Source: Planctomycetota bacterium (GTDB taxonomy: Bacteria > Planctomycetota > UBA1135 > UBA2386). From it: 26,871 nt of DNA. Every line of letters begins with the position of its first letter. The first letter of the stretch is position 1. The stretch covers positions 1-26,871 of the forward strand of contig JAGQRA010000929.1 of NCBI GenBank assembly GCA_020425885.1. The letters run 5' to 3'. The notes beneath the pieces were generated by a model that was not told where the DNA came from, made no database searches, and was given only the letters and a program-made list of their open reading frames with translations. This document shows, piece by piece, positions 7,396 through 14,730 of the stretch. A program made the translations under genes and the position numbers.

Positions 7396-8349
7396 ATGAT
7401 TTCCTCCGCCGCACTTCCCCTGTCCGCGCCCGCCAGTCTGCGCGGTCCCTTTCGCCTGGCCGTGGCGATGATCGTCGTCACCACCGTGACGATCCTGTGG
7501 GGGGCGATGACGACCAGCACCGGGTCGGGCATGGCGTTCGTCGACTGGCCGCTGTCCGACGGCGAACTGATGCCGGTCCGGTCCTACACCGAGCTGCCGG
7601 GCTTCTTCGAGCACTTCCATCGTATGTTCGGCGCGCTCGCCGGTGCGCTGTCGCTGTCGCTCGTCCTGTGGCTGCAGTTCGGCTCGGTCGGTTGGCCAGA
7701 GGTGCGCAGGACGGCGTGGTACGGGTTGGGCCTGATCACGCTGCAGGGGATCATCGGCGGCGTCGGCGTGCGGTTGAACACGCCGGCGCTGACTTCGGTC
7801 GCGCATGGGGTCGTGGCCCAGCTGACGTTGGCCATGTTCGCCTGGATCGCCTTCCAGCTGTCGCGGCATCACGACGGTCCGCCGGCGGTGCCCGGCGGCG
7901 GCGGGCGCAAGCTGGCGTTGGCGACCGTGATCATCCTGGTGCTGCAGACCCTGGTCGGCGGCATCGCGCGGCACACCAACAGCGCGCATGCCCTGTGGAC
8001 CCACGTCGGCAACGCGTTCTTCGTCTTCGTCATCGCCGTCATCGCGACCGGTTTCGCCGTCGGCAGACTGCGCGCCATCTCCGGACTGCAGGCGGTCGTG
8101 CGCTGGTTGACCTCGTTGCTGATCCTGCAGATCGTGCTCGGCTTCATCGCCCTGCTGATTCGCAACAGCGCCGGCAAGACGCCCGAGAACGTGGCCAACC
8201 TCGGCACCGCGGCATTGATCTCGGTTCACGTGCTGCTCGGCGCGGCGCTGACCGTGCTGGCGGCGACGCTGTGTGCGCAGGTCTACCGCGGCACTCGAAT
8301 CGGCGAGTCCGTCGAATCCGTCGGGTCCGGCGAGGCCACCGGCGGATGA
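7396..8349 (+). CDS. ctaA: Heme A synthase (COX15/CtaA family)
   Basis: 317 residues, integral membrane. It oxidises the C8 methyl of heme O to a formyl group, giving heme A for aa3-type cytochrome oxidases. About eight hydrophobic segments are visible. Family marks: TGSGMAFVDWPLSDGELMP (42-60; typical TGSGLA..DWPL..G), the EHFHR motif with H75, VAHGV with H137, WTHVGN with H203 and SVHVL with H278. These four histidines correspond to the heme-ligating set known from B. subtilis CtaA. I chose ATG 7396 over the TTG six codons earlier because it leaves a normal short hydrophilic N-terminus before the first membrane segment. The gene ends in an ATGA overlap with ctaB, so the two are translationally coupled. 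The C-terminal tail (ESVESVGSGEATGG) is hydrophilic. Confidence 0.95.
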   Translation: MISSAALPLSAPASLRGPFRLAVAMIVVTTVTILWGAMTTSTGSGMAFVDWPLSDGELMPVRSYTELPGFFEHFHRMFGALAGALSLSLVLWLQFGSVGWPEVRRTAWYGLGLITLQGIIGGVGVRLNTPALTSVAHGVVAQLTLAMFAWIAFQLSRHHDGPPAVPGGGGRKLALATVIILVLQTLVGGIARHTNSAHALWTHVGNAFFVFVIAVIATGFAVGRLRAISGLQAVVRWLTSLLILQIVLGFIALLIRNSAGKTPENVANLGTAALISVHVLLGAALTVLAATLCAQVYRGTRIGESVESVGSGEATGG

Positions 8350-9266
8350 CCTTCGTCGGCAAGCTCGCAGCCTACGCTGAACTCGGCAAGCCCCGGTTGT
8401 CGGCCCTCGCCGTGTTCGCGGTCGTGGCCGGCATCTTCATGGCGTGGCCGGCGAAGACCGCCTGGCCGCCTCTCGATCTGCTGGTGATGACGACGGCCGG
8501 TACCTTCCTCGCCGCCGGCGGTGCCGCCGCGCTCAACATGTATCTCGAACGCGAGCTCGATCCGCTCATGGAGCGGACGCAGGGTCGGCCGCTGCCGACC
8601 GGGCGGCTGTCGCCGCGCGAGGTGATGGCGTTCGGGTTGGGGGCGTCGTTGCTCGGTCTCGGCCTGGTGCTGTTCGGCTCGGCGCCGCTCGAGCCCGATG
8701 GCTCGCGTCACATCGGCGCGCTCAACTGGTATTCGGCCGGTCTGTGCGGCGCCATCATCGTGAGTTACGTCGCGATCTACACGCCGATGAAGGTCCGCAC
8801 GCCGCTCAACACGTTGGTCGGCGCGATTCCGGGCGCGTTGCCGCCGGTCGTCGGTCATGCCGCGCTGGTCGGCCAGCTGGCATGGGCGCAGCTGGTGTTG
8901 TTCCTGATCGTGTTCTGCTGGCAGATCCCGCACTTCCTCGCCATCGCCTGGCGCTATCGCGAGGACTACCGCAAGGCGGGGATGCAGATGCTGCCGGTGC
9001 TCGACCCGACCGGCGTGCGCACGGGGATCTACATGGTGCTCTACGTCGGCGGCCTCGGCATCGCGAGCACGCTGCCGTTCCTGACCCGGATGGCCGGCGA
9101 ACGCTACATCGTCATTGCATTGCTGCTCGATGTGCTGTTCATCGTGCCCACCGTGTTCGCCGCGTTGACCCGCCGGGACGCGGCGATGCGCATGACCTTC
9201 CTGACCTCCATCGTCTACCTGCCGCTGCTGTTCCTCACGATGGTGTGGGACCGCCATCTGCCATGA
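8346..9266 (+). CDS. ctaB: Protoheme IX farnesyltransferase (heme O synthase, COX10/CtaB)
   Basis: 306 residues, polytopic UbiA-superfamily prenyltransferase. It transfers the farnesyl chain of farnesyl diphosphate to the 2-vinyl group of heme B, giving heme O, the substrate of CtaA. Motif 1 is N64-MYLE-RELD72-PLMERTQGRPLPTG; E68 stands where many family members have Asp. Motif 2 region: VAIYTPMKVRTPLNTLVGAIPGALPPVVGH, the usual YT..K..T..N...G...GA.PP block. FCWQIPHFLAIAWRYREDY is the second Asp-rich/arginine loop signature. The start is ATG 8346, inside an ATGA overlap with ctaA, and the stop overlaps the ABC ATPase start in the same way. Gene order ctaA-ctaB supports a dedicated heme A pathway. 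Confidence 0.96.
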   Translation: MTFVGKLAAYAELGKPRLSALAVFAVVAGIFMAWPAKTAWPPLDLLVMTTAGTFLAAGGAAALNMYLERELDPLMERTQGRPLPTGRLSPREVMAFGLGASLLGLGLVLFGSAPLEPDGSRHIGALNWYSAGLCGAIIVSYVAIYTPMKVRTPLNTLVGAIPGALPPVVGHAALVGQLAWAQLVLFLIVFCWQIPHFLAIAWRYREDYRKAGMQMLPVLDPTGVRTGIYMVLYVGGLGIASTLPFLTRMAGERYIVIALLLDVLFIVPTVFAALTRRDAAMRMTFLTSIVYLPLLFLTMVWDRHLP

Positions 9267-10252
9267 GTTCCGATCCGAGTTCCGGCCCCGCGGTACGAGC
9301 CGAGGGTCTGTCGTTCCGCTACGGCCAGCGTCAGGCGCTCGACGGCATCGGCTTTCTGGTCGAACGCGGCGCCGCGCACGGCTTCCTCGGCCCCAACGGC
9401 TCCGGCAAGTCGACGTTGTTCAAGCTGCTGTCGACCCTGGTGCCGATGCAGCAGGGCAGCGTCAGCATGCTCGGTTTCGACCTCGGGCGTGAGGCGAAGG
9501 CGCTCAGGCACCGGCTCGGGGTCGTGTTCCAGTCGCCAGCGGTCGACCAGAAGCTGACCGTGCGCGAGAACCTGCGCTACGGCGGGCTGATGATCGGCCT
9601 GTCGGGGAACGAGCTCGGCGCGCGCATCGACGCCATGCTCGAGGCGGCGCGGCTCGGCGATCGTGAACGGGACCGGGTCGGCGAACTCTCCGGCGGCCTG
9701 CGGCGCCGCGTCGAGATCGCCAAGTGCCTGCTCGGCAGACCCGAGATCGTGCTGCTCGACGAGGCCAGCACCGGGCTCGATCCGGCGGCGCGCCAGGACA
9801 TGTGGGCCGTGCTGCGGGCGCAGAGCGAGGTCACGGTCCTGTTCACGACGCACCTGATGGACGAGGCCGCCGAGGCCGACCATCTGACGTTGCTCGACGA
9901 AGGTCGGATCGTGGCGACCGGCCGGCCGGCCGAGCTCGTGCGCGAGGTCGGCGACCAGGTGCTCGAGATCGAGAGCGTCGATGTCGAGAGCCTGCGCGCC
10001 CAGGTCCGCGACGAGTTCGGGCGTGACGGCGACGTCGTCGACGGCACCTTGCGGATCGAGGGCACCGGCATGCACGAGTTGATTCCGGCGGTGATGCAGC
10101 GTCATGGCGAGCGGGTGCAAAGACTGCAGCTGTCGCACCCCTCGCTGCAGGACGTCTTCCTGCGCAAGACCGGCAAGCGCTTCGTGGTCGACGAGCCGGA
10201 GCTGTCCGGCGCGGCGGCGGGCGCGGCGAAGGGACGGAGGCGACGCCGATGA
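9263..10252 (+). CDS. ABC transporter ATP-binding protein
   Basis: 329 residues, cytoplasmic ATPase of a two-component ABC-2 type exporter. Walker A is GPNGSGKS (43-50), Q-loop Q90 in VVFQSP, signature LSGGLRRR (142-149), Walker B IVLLDE (162-167), and the H-loop histidine H197 in FTTHLMDEA. These are intact, so ATP hydrolysis is expected. The LRRR.EIA variant and the C-terminal extension from about 220 (VLEIESVDVESLRAQV...) match the DrrA/NatA-like subgroup with a DUF4162-type tail. The protein ends in a run of arginines (GRRRRR), probably because the 3' end overlaps the next start. Start ATG 9263 overlaps the ctaB stop (ATGA), and its stop overlaps the permease start. The substrate is unknown. 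The position inside a heme A operon suggests a role in oxidase or heme/copper biogenesis. Confidence 0.93.
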   Translation: MSSDPSSGPAVRAEGLSFRYGQRQALDGIGFLVERGAAHGFLGPNGSGKSTLFKLLSTLVPMQQGSVSMLGFDLGREAKALRHRLGVVFQSPAVDQKLTVRENLRYGGLMIGLSGNELGARIDAMLEAARLGDRERDRVGELSGGLRRRVEIAKCLLGRPEIVLLDEASTGLDPAARQDMWAVLRAQSEVTVLFTTHLMDEAAEADHLTLLDEGRIVATGRPAELVREVGDQVLEIESVDVESLRAQVRDEFGRDGDVVDGTLRIEGTGMHELIPAVMQRHGERVQRLQLSHPSLQDVFLRKTGKRFVVDEPELSGAAAGAAKGRRRRR

Positions 10253-11013
10253 TGCGCGCAGTCTTCGCCCTGTGGCACCGCGAGATCGTGCGCTTCCTGC
10301 GTGACCGGCCGCGCGTGACCGGTTCGCTGCTGCAGCCGATCATCTTCTGGGCCCTGTTCAGCGGCGCCCTGCACGGCTCGTCGTTCAGGCCGGGCGGCGT
10401 CGACTACGGCCGCTACTTCTTCGTCGGCACGCTGGCGATGATCACGTTGTTCACGGCGATCTTCGCCACCATCACCGTGATCGAAGACCGCAAGGAGGGG
10501 TTCCTGCAGGGCGTCCTGGTCTCGCCGGCGCCGCGGGCGGCGATCGCGCTCGGCAAGATCCTCGGCGGTGCCACCCTCGGGCTCGGACTGGCCGTCGTCT
10601 TCCTGGTGTTCGCGCCGCTCGCCGGGGTGCCGCTCGATTGGACCTCGGCGCTGTCGGCGTTCGGCGTGCTGGCCGTGCTCGCGATCGCGGTCACCGGGCT
10701 CGGCTTCACCCTGGCCTGGCTGATGGAGAGTTCGGCCGGCTATCACGGCATCATGATGCTGTTCCTGATGCCGATGCTGCTGCTGTCGGGCGCGTTCTTC
10801 CCGATGGAGGACGCGCACGTGCTGATGAGCTGGATCCGCCACGTCAATCCGATGACCTACGGCGTCGGCGCCCTGCGCCATGTCCTGCAGGCGGAGGTCA
10901 CGGGCGTGCCGTCGTTCGCCGTCTGCATGTCGGGCACCGTCGTGTTCGCGCTGGTGACCTTCGGTCTGGGTACCTGGGTCGTCACCCGGCGCAGCGTCCG
11001 CGACGTGAGGTGA
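10249..11013 (+). CDS. ABC-2 type transporter permease
   Basis: 254 residues with about six hydrophobic segments. It starts with an amphipathic elbow helix (LWHREIVRFLRDRPRVTGSLLQPIIFW), typical of ABC-2 membrane proteins. The EDRKEGFLQGVLVSPAPRAAIALGKILGG stretch (about 80-107) is the conserved loop seen in DrrB/NodJ/YadH-type permeases, followed by the characteristic MLLLSGAFFPMEDAHVLMSWIRHVNPMTYGVGALRH region. It forms the exporter with the upstream ATPase; the two genes overlap by 4 nt (ATGA). The nearest functional analogues in other bacteria include NatB- and NosY-like systems. The sequence alone does not tell the substrate. Confidence 0.9.
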   Translation: MMRAVFALWHREIVRFLRDRPRVTGSLLQPIIFWALFSGALHGSSFRPGGVDYGRYFFVGTLAMITLFTAIFATITVIEDRKEGFLQGVLVSPAPRAAIALGKILGGATLGLGLAVVFLVFAPLAGVPLDWTSALSAFGVLAVLAIAVTGLGFTLAWLMESSAGYHGIMMLFLMPMLLLSGAFFPMEDAHVLMSWIRHVNPMTYGVGALRHVLQAEVTGVPSFAVCMSGTVVFALVTFGLGTWVVTRRSVRDVR

Positions 11014-11017
11014 TCGG

Positions 11018-11440
11018 ATGCTCGCCGAGTTCGACTTCCGTGTGCTGGCCGATGTCGACGCGCTGCTGAACGGCATCGCGTTCGTGTTGATCTGCGCCGG
11101 TCTGATCGCGGTCAAGCGCGGTCAGGTCGAGCTGCACAAGAAGCTGATGCTGGCGGCCGTCGGCGTGTCGGCGCTGTTCCTGTGCTGCTACCTCGTCTAC
11201 CACGTGATGGGCGAACCCGTGCGCTACCGGCGCGACGACTGGACCCGACCGGTCTACTTGGTGCTGCTCGGCACCCACGTCGTGCTCGCCGCGGTGCAGG
11301 TGCCGCTGATCCTGCGAACGGTGTGGCTCGGGCTGAAGGACCGCCGCGCGCAGCATCGCCGGTGGGCGCGCATCACGGCCCCGATCTGGCTCTACGTGTC
11401 GGCGACCGGCGTCATCGTCTACTGGGTCCTGTATCGCTGA
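11018..11440 (+). CDS. DUF420 membrane protein, CtaM-like oxidase assembly factor
   Basis: 140 residues with four hydrophobic segments. The pattern LNGIAFVLICAGLIAVKRGQ, ELHKKLMLAAVGVSALFLCCYLVYHVM, then LLGTHVVLAAVQVPLILRTVW and HRRWARITAPIWLYVSATGVIVYWVLYR is characteristic of DUF420 (YozB/CtaM). The conserved histidines (H in ELHKK, YH.M, GTHVVLA, HRRWAR) are retained. In Staphylococcus, CtaM is required for maturation of heme-copper oxidases, which fits its place as the last gene of the ctaA-ctaB operon. It begins 4 nt after the permease stop. The gene symbol is not assigned because orthology to ctaM was not tested. Confidence 0.9.
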   Translation: MLAEFDFRVLADVDALLNGIAFVLICAGLIAVKRGQVELHKKLMLAAVGVSALFLCCYLVYHVMGEPVRYRRDDWTRPVYLVLLGTHVVLAAVQVPLILRTVWLGLKDRRAQHRRWARITAPIWLYVSATGVIVYWVLYR

Positions 11441-11449
11441 GCGACGGAC

Positions 11450-11473
11450 GGGTCGCGCATCGCCTCAGGCGAC
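11450..11473. terminator. Possible bidirectional hairpin between convergent genes
   Basis: GGTCGC (11450-11455) and GCGACC (11468-11473) can pair across a 12-nt loop at the junction of the DUF420 gene and the convergent SUKH-like gene, whose stop it overlaps. There is no U-run on either side, so the case is weak. Confidence 0.2.
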
Positions 11474-12052
11474 CGGCTGCGGGTCCATCGACAACTCGTC
11501 GACTCGATACAGCCGGGCGGCGATACAGGACCAGACGTTCGGATGCGTCTCCATGACCTCGCCGGTGCGGCGATCGCAGCGATGAACGGTGTGCGGATCG
11601 GAGCCGAGGCCGACGACATGAACCGACATGTCCCAGCTGTTCTCGGCGAAGGCGAACGCCGCCTTCGGCATCCAACCCAGGGCGTCCAGTTCGTGATTGA
11701 GACGGAGCACGCTGTCGGGATAGCGGGGGTATTCACTGACGCCGTGCTGGTCGCAGTTGTAACCGTAGACCCGGAACGCACCCCGCCACAGCGACATCCC
11801 CGCACATCGCCGATAGAAGCTGCGCAGCCCACCCGGTATCGGCGACTGCAGGAGCTCCTGGAGCCTGTGCAGCTGTTGATGCGATAGCCCGGGGTAGACG
11901 ACGTGCACCCATTCCTCGTTGCCGCCGTCGGGAACGGAAGCGATGAGTTCGGTGCCGCACGGCAGCTTCTTGTGGCCGAGCTGTCGCCACTTCTCGAACA
12001 GGTTCTGGATGCCCGCGATGCTGGAGAATGGGGTTTTTGTGTTCACGCTCAT
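11465..12052 (-). CDS. SMI1/KNR4 (SUKH)-like protein, paralogue A
   Basis: 195 residues, predicted soluble. I placed the start at ATG 12052 because GGAG lies at good spacing upstream (GGAGAGGAA-ATG). The core follows the SUKH pattern: LQSPIPGGLRSFYRRCAGMSLWRGAFRVYGYN corresponds to the usual LP.dyr.F....NG....g.f.iyg block. AFAFAENSWDMSVHVVGLGSDPHTVHRCDRRTGEVMETHPNVWSCIAARL corresponds to the later 'a.....d.y.ld......v...........a.sf..fL' block. SUKH proteins in bacteria are commonly immunity proteins against polymorphic toxins, but many are orphan. Its neighbour at 12228-12788 is a paralogue (LRSFYRR and MSLW.G/LSLW.G shared, similar ends CDRRTG). The function is inferred from fold-like pattern only. 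No toxin or nuclease gene is nearby. Confidence 0.6.
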   Translation of the reverse strand: MSVNTKTPFSSIAGIQNLFEKWRQLGHKKLPCGTELIASVPDGGNEEWVHVVYPGLSHQQLHRLQELLQSPIPGGLRSFYRRCAGMSLWRGAFRVYGYNCDQHGVSEYPRYPDSVLRLNHELDALGWMPKAAFAFAENSWDMSVHVVGLGSDPHTVHRCDRRTGEVMETHPNVWSCIAARLYRVDELSMDPQPVA

Positions 12053-12096
12053 TTCCTCTCCGGCAATCTTCTCGGCCTGGCGGTCGTCGCAATTGC

Positions 12097-12116
12097 ATGG
12101 GGTTCTTCCCCTATGG
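12097..12116 (-). promoter_or_regulatory. Conserved 20-bp element upstream of SUKH-like paralogue A
   Basis: Plus-strand sequence ATGGGG-TTCTT-CCCC-TATGG, containing the inverted repeat GGGG/CCCC. Paralogue B has the same element at 12832-12851, matching at 16 of 20 positions. It lies 44 nt from the start of A and 43 nt from the chosen start of B. The sequence around it is not similar. It could be an operator or promoter piece, or a relic of an older coding start. Confidence 0.45.
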
Positions 12117-12227
12117 CAGGTGCGGAGGAGTGCCTGTCCATTCGAGGGCCGGATGATGACCGAGTGGGCACCGGAAACCGGAGGTGAGCCGGCGTCTCGC
12201 GTCCGGCGCTGGTCAGGTCTGCGGCGA

Positions 12228-12788
12228 TCAGGCCAGCGCAGGTTGCGCACCTTCGGCCAGCGTGTTGGCCAGGCATTGCCAGAAGCTGGTGTAGGTGCCG
12301 ATGACACGGCCGGTTCGGCGATCGCAGCGGGAAACCAATGGGGTGTCGCGCCGTGTGCTCACCAGAATCACCGACTGCTGCCGGTGATTCTCGGCGATGG
12401 CGAAGGTGTGACGCGGCTTCCATCCGAGCTCGTCGATCTCGCGGTCGAGCACGAACACGTCGGCCGGGTAGCGCGCGTTGCGGCGCCCGCCATCGTCGTC
12501 GGGGTGGAAGCCATGGACTTCGAACGTCCCGTTCCAGAGCGATAGGCCGGATGTCCGCCGGTAGAAGGAACGCAGGTCGCGCGGCATCCTGCACGCCATC
12601 TTGCCTTCCATGGCCGTGACCTCGGCAACCGTCAGGCCGCGGTAGATGATGTGGAGCCAGTCGGGGTTCTCGATTCCATCCACCGGGCCGATCAGCTCGG
12701 TTCCTGATCGCAGCCGTCGTGATCCGAGGATTCGCCATTCGTCGAACATGGACTGGACCCTGGCGATGCTGGCGAGTGGCGTGGTCAT
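12228..12788 (-). CDS. SMI1/KNR4 (SUKH)-like protein, paralogue B
   Basis: 186 residues with start ATG 12788; upstream alternatives are GTG 12794 (matching the VN.TTP N-terminus of paralogue A) and ATG 12860. No clear SD is visible at any of them. It aligns with paralogue A along its whole length: TPLASIARVQSMFDEWRILG, PRDLRSFYRRTSGLSLWNGTFEVHGF, FVLDREIDELGWKPRHTFAIAENHR and CDRRTGRVIGTYTSFWQCLANTL. The SUKH assignment rests on the same pattern as for A. It lies 175 bp upstream of A on the minus strand and is divergent to recN. The tandem arrangement suggests duplication of an orphan immunity-like or housekeeping SUKH gene. Function unknown. Confidence 0.6.
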   Translation of the reverse strand: MTTPLASIARVQSMFDEWRILGSRRLRSGTELIGPVDGIENPDWLHIIYRGLTVAEVTAMEGKMACRMPRDLRSFYRRTSGLSLWNGTFEVHGFHPDDDGGRRNARYPADVFVLDREIDELGWKPRHTFAIAENHRQQSVILVSTRRDTPLVSRCDRRTGRVIGTYTSFWQCLANTLAEGAQPALA

Positions 12789-12831
12789 GTTCACGGCAGA
12801 CGGTAGATCGGTCGCCGAGTAGACCCTGTTG

Positions 12832-12851
12832 ATGGGATCCTTCCCGTACGG
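12832..12851 (-). promoter_or_regulatory. Conserved 20-bp element upstream of SUKH-like paralogue B
   Basis: Plus-strand sequence ATGGGA-TCCTT-CCCG-TACGG, the counterpart of 12097-12116. It overlaps the start of the perfect 10-bp palindrome CCCGTACGGG (12843-12852). It could be coding if paralogue B really starts at ATG 12860. Confidence 0.45.
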
Positions 12852-12955
12852 GGAGTCCATGACATCGGCGGCGCCGTGGCGATCGGCGGAGCTCTCGGAT
12901 CGTGGTGCTGGCGTCACGCTGCCTCGGCCGCCATCCTTCCCCGCATCACGGCACC

Positions 12956-14683
12956 ATGCTGCATACCCTCCACATTCGCAATCTGGCCCTGATCGAGTCG
13001 GCGGAGATCCGTTTCGCCGAAGGCCTGACCGTCGTGTCCGGCGAGACGGGCGGCGGCAAATCGCTGCTGGTTCTGGCGCTCGCTCTGCTGCGCGGAGTCA
13101 AGGCACCGGCGACCCTGGTGCGGCATGGCAGCTCGGAGCTGCAGGTCGACGGTGAGTTCCATCTCGGTGCCGGTGAGCGCAGCCAGACGATCGCCCGCAT
13201 CGTCGCCGAGGTCTGCGGCGCGCCGGTCGAGGACGAGCTGCTGCTGGTCACCCGCATCATCGATCGCGCCGGTCGGAACCGCGTCCGGATCGCGGGTCGT
13301 CCGGCGACGCTGGGCGCCCTGAGGCAGCTCGGCGCCGTGCTGCTCGAGATCCATGGCCAGGGCGATACGCGCGCGCTGATGCGGCCCGAGATCCAGTGCG
13401 AGACGCTCGATGCCTTCGCCGGCACGCAGCCGTTGCGCGCCGAGTTCGCCGCTACGCTGCAGCAGGCGCGATCGATTCGGGCACGACTCGATGCGTTGAC
13501 CTCGGGCGAACGCGCACGGCGGCAGCATCTCGAGTTCCTGCGCTTCCAGCACGCGACCATCGCGGAGCTCCGGCTCGACGAAGGCGAGGTCGAAGCGCTC
13601 GAGGCCGAGCTGCAGATCCTCGAGAACCTCGACGCGATGCAGCAGCGTCTCGACGAATCGCTCGAGGCGCTGCAGGACGGCGATGACAGCGCCAGCGACC
13701 GCCTGGGTCGGGCCACGCGAGCGCTGCAACACGCGGCCGAGATCGACCGCCGCCTCGAACCGTCGGTCGAACGCCTGGAAGAGATCGCGGACCTCGTCGC
13801 CGATGTCGGCCGCGAACTGCAATCGAGTCGCGCCGGGCTCGATATCGATCCGGCCCGCCTGCGCGAAGCGTCGGCGCGTCTCGACGAGATCCACGCCGTG
13901 CTCAAGCGATTCGGTCCGACCGAGGCGGACCTGCGGCGCAACTTCGCGGCCGTGACCGCCGAACTGGACGCGGCCGAGGATGCCGACGTCGCCCCTGAGG
14001 GACTCGCCGCCGAGCTGCGCGAGCTGACCGAGCGATGTCGAGGGCTCGGCGACAAGCTGGTCCGGGCCCGGACCAAGGCCGGCAAGCCGTTCTGCGAGCG
14101 GATCTGTGCCGAGCTGCGCGACCTCGGCATGCCGCACACGGAAGTGCGCGTCGCGATGGCGACTCCGGTGGCCGCGGCTGACCTGCTCGACGACGCGACC
14201 GAACACGGGCCGGCGGCGGTGGACATCGAGGTGCGGATCAACCCGGGCGAGCCGTTCCACTCGATGCGCGACACGGCTTCGGGTGGTGAGCTGGCCCGCA
14301 TCGTGCTGGCGGTGAAGAAGACGTTGGCCGACCAGGACCGGGTCCCGCTGCTGGTGCTCGACGAGATCGATGCCGAGATCGGCGGACGCCTCGGTCTGGC
14401 CGTCGGCAAGAAGCTGCACGAGGTGGCCCGGCATCACCAGGTCGTCATCGTCACCCACCTGGCGCCGGTGGCCGCCTGGGCCCAACATCACTTCGTCGTC
14501 CGCAAGCAGGTCGATCGGGCGCACGACGGCGATCGCACGCGTTCGACCGTGCGGCTGCTCGAGCCGAAGGAGATCGAGAAGGAGCTCGCTGCGATGGCGA
14601 CCGGAGACGAGAGCGACGGCGCCTCGTTGCGGCAGGCCAGGCGTCTCGTGGCCAAGGCGAAGGAGATCGGCGAGAGTCGCTGA
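12956..14683 (+). CDS. recN: DNA repair protein RecN
   Basis: 575 residues (family usually about 550-570). It is an SMC-like ATPase that acts at double-strand breaks in recombination. The start is ATG 12956, giving the canonical N-terminus MLHTLHIRNLALIESAEIRF. Walker A is GETGGGKS (29-36); the usual form is GETGAGKS. The middle has the long alternating charged helices of the coiled coil. LLEIHGQGD (about 132-140) is the RecN HGQ motif, normally HGQH. The C-terminal half carries TASGGELARIVLAVKKTLADQ (signature), VPLLVLDEIDAEIGG (Walker B/D-loop) and VVIVTHLAPVAAWAQHHFVVRK. These motifs in order identify RecN clearly. It is convergent with the transporter gene downstream and divergent from the SUKH-like genes. 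The Gly for Ala in Walker A and HGQGD instead of HGQH are small deviations. Confidence 0.96.
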   Translation: MLHTLHIRNLALIESAEIRFAEGLTVVSGETGGGKSLLVLALALLRGVKAPATLVRHGSSELQVDGEFHLGAGERSQTIARIVAEVCGAPVEDELLLVTRIIDRAGRNRVRIAGRPATLGALRQLGAVLLEIHGQGDTRALMRPEIQCETLDAFAGTQPLRAEFAATLQQARSIRARLDALTSGERARRQHLEFLRFQHATIAELRLDEGEVEALEAELQILENLDAMQQRLDESLEALQDGDDSASDRLGRATRALQHAAEIDRRLEPSVERLEEIADLVADVGRELQSSRAGLDIDPARLREASARLDEIHAVLKRFGPTEADLRRNFAAVTAELDAAEDADVAPEGLAAELRELTERCRGLGDKLVRARTKAGKPFCERICAELRDLGMPHTEVRVAMATPVAAADLLDDATEHGPAAVDIEVRINPGEPFHSMRDTASGGELARIVLAVKKTLADQDRVPLLVLDEIDAEIGGRLGLAVGKKLHEVARHHQVVIVTHLAPVAAWAQHHFVVRKQVDRAHDGDRTRSTVRLLEPKEIEKELAAMATGDESDGASLRQARRLVAKAKEIGESR

Positions 14684-14693
14684 GGTTCCCTCC

Positions 14694-14726
14694 ATGCCGC
14701 TGCGGCCCGGGCCGCAGCCTCGGCAT
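14694..14726. terminator. Strong inverted repeat between recN and the convergent transporter
   Basis: The 18-bp palindrome CTGCGGCCCGGGCCGCAG (14700-14717) is flanked by ATGCCG (14694-14699) and CGGCAT (14721-14726), which also pair. The result is a long GC stem between two convergent genes. No U-tract is present. It is a probable bidirectional terminator. Confidence 0.5.
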
Positions 14727-14730
14727 CACC

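Noticed and set aside
11465..12788. A complete toxin-immunity or phage-defence module
   Set aside because: Only SUKH-like proteins are present; the neighbours are oxidase assembly genes and recN. No toxin, nuclease, or NTPase effector is seen.
12789..12860. ATG 12860 as the start of SUKH-like paralogue B
   Set aside because: The paralogue aligns only from about 12800 onward and there is no ribosome binding site at 12860; I preferred 12788 but cannot exclude the longer form.
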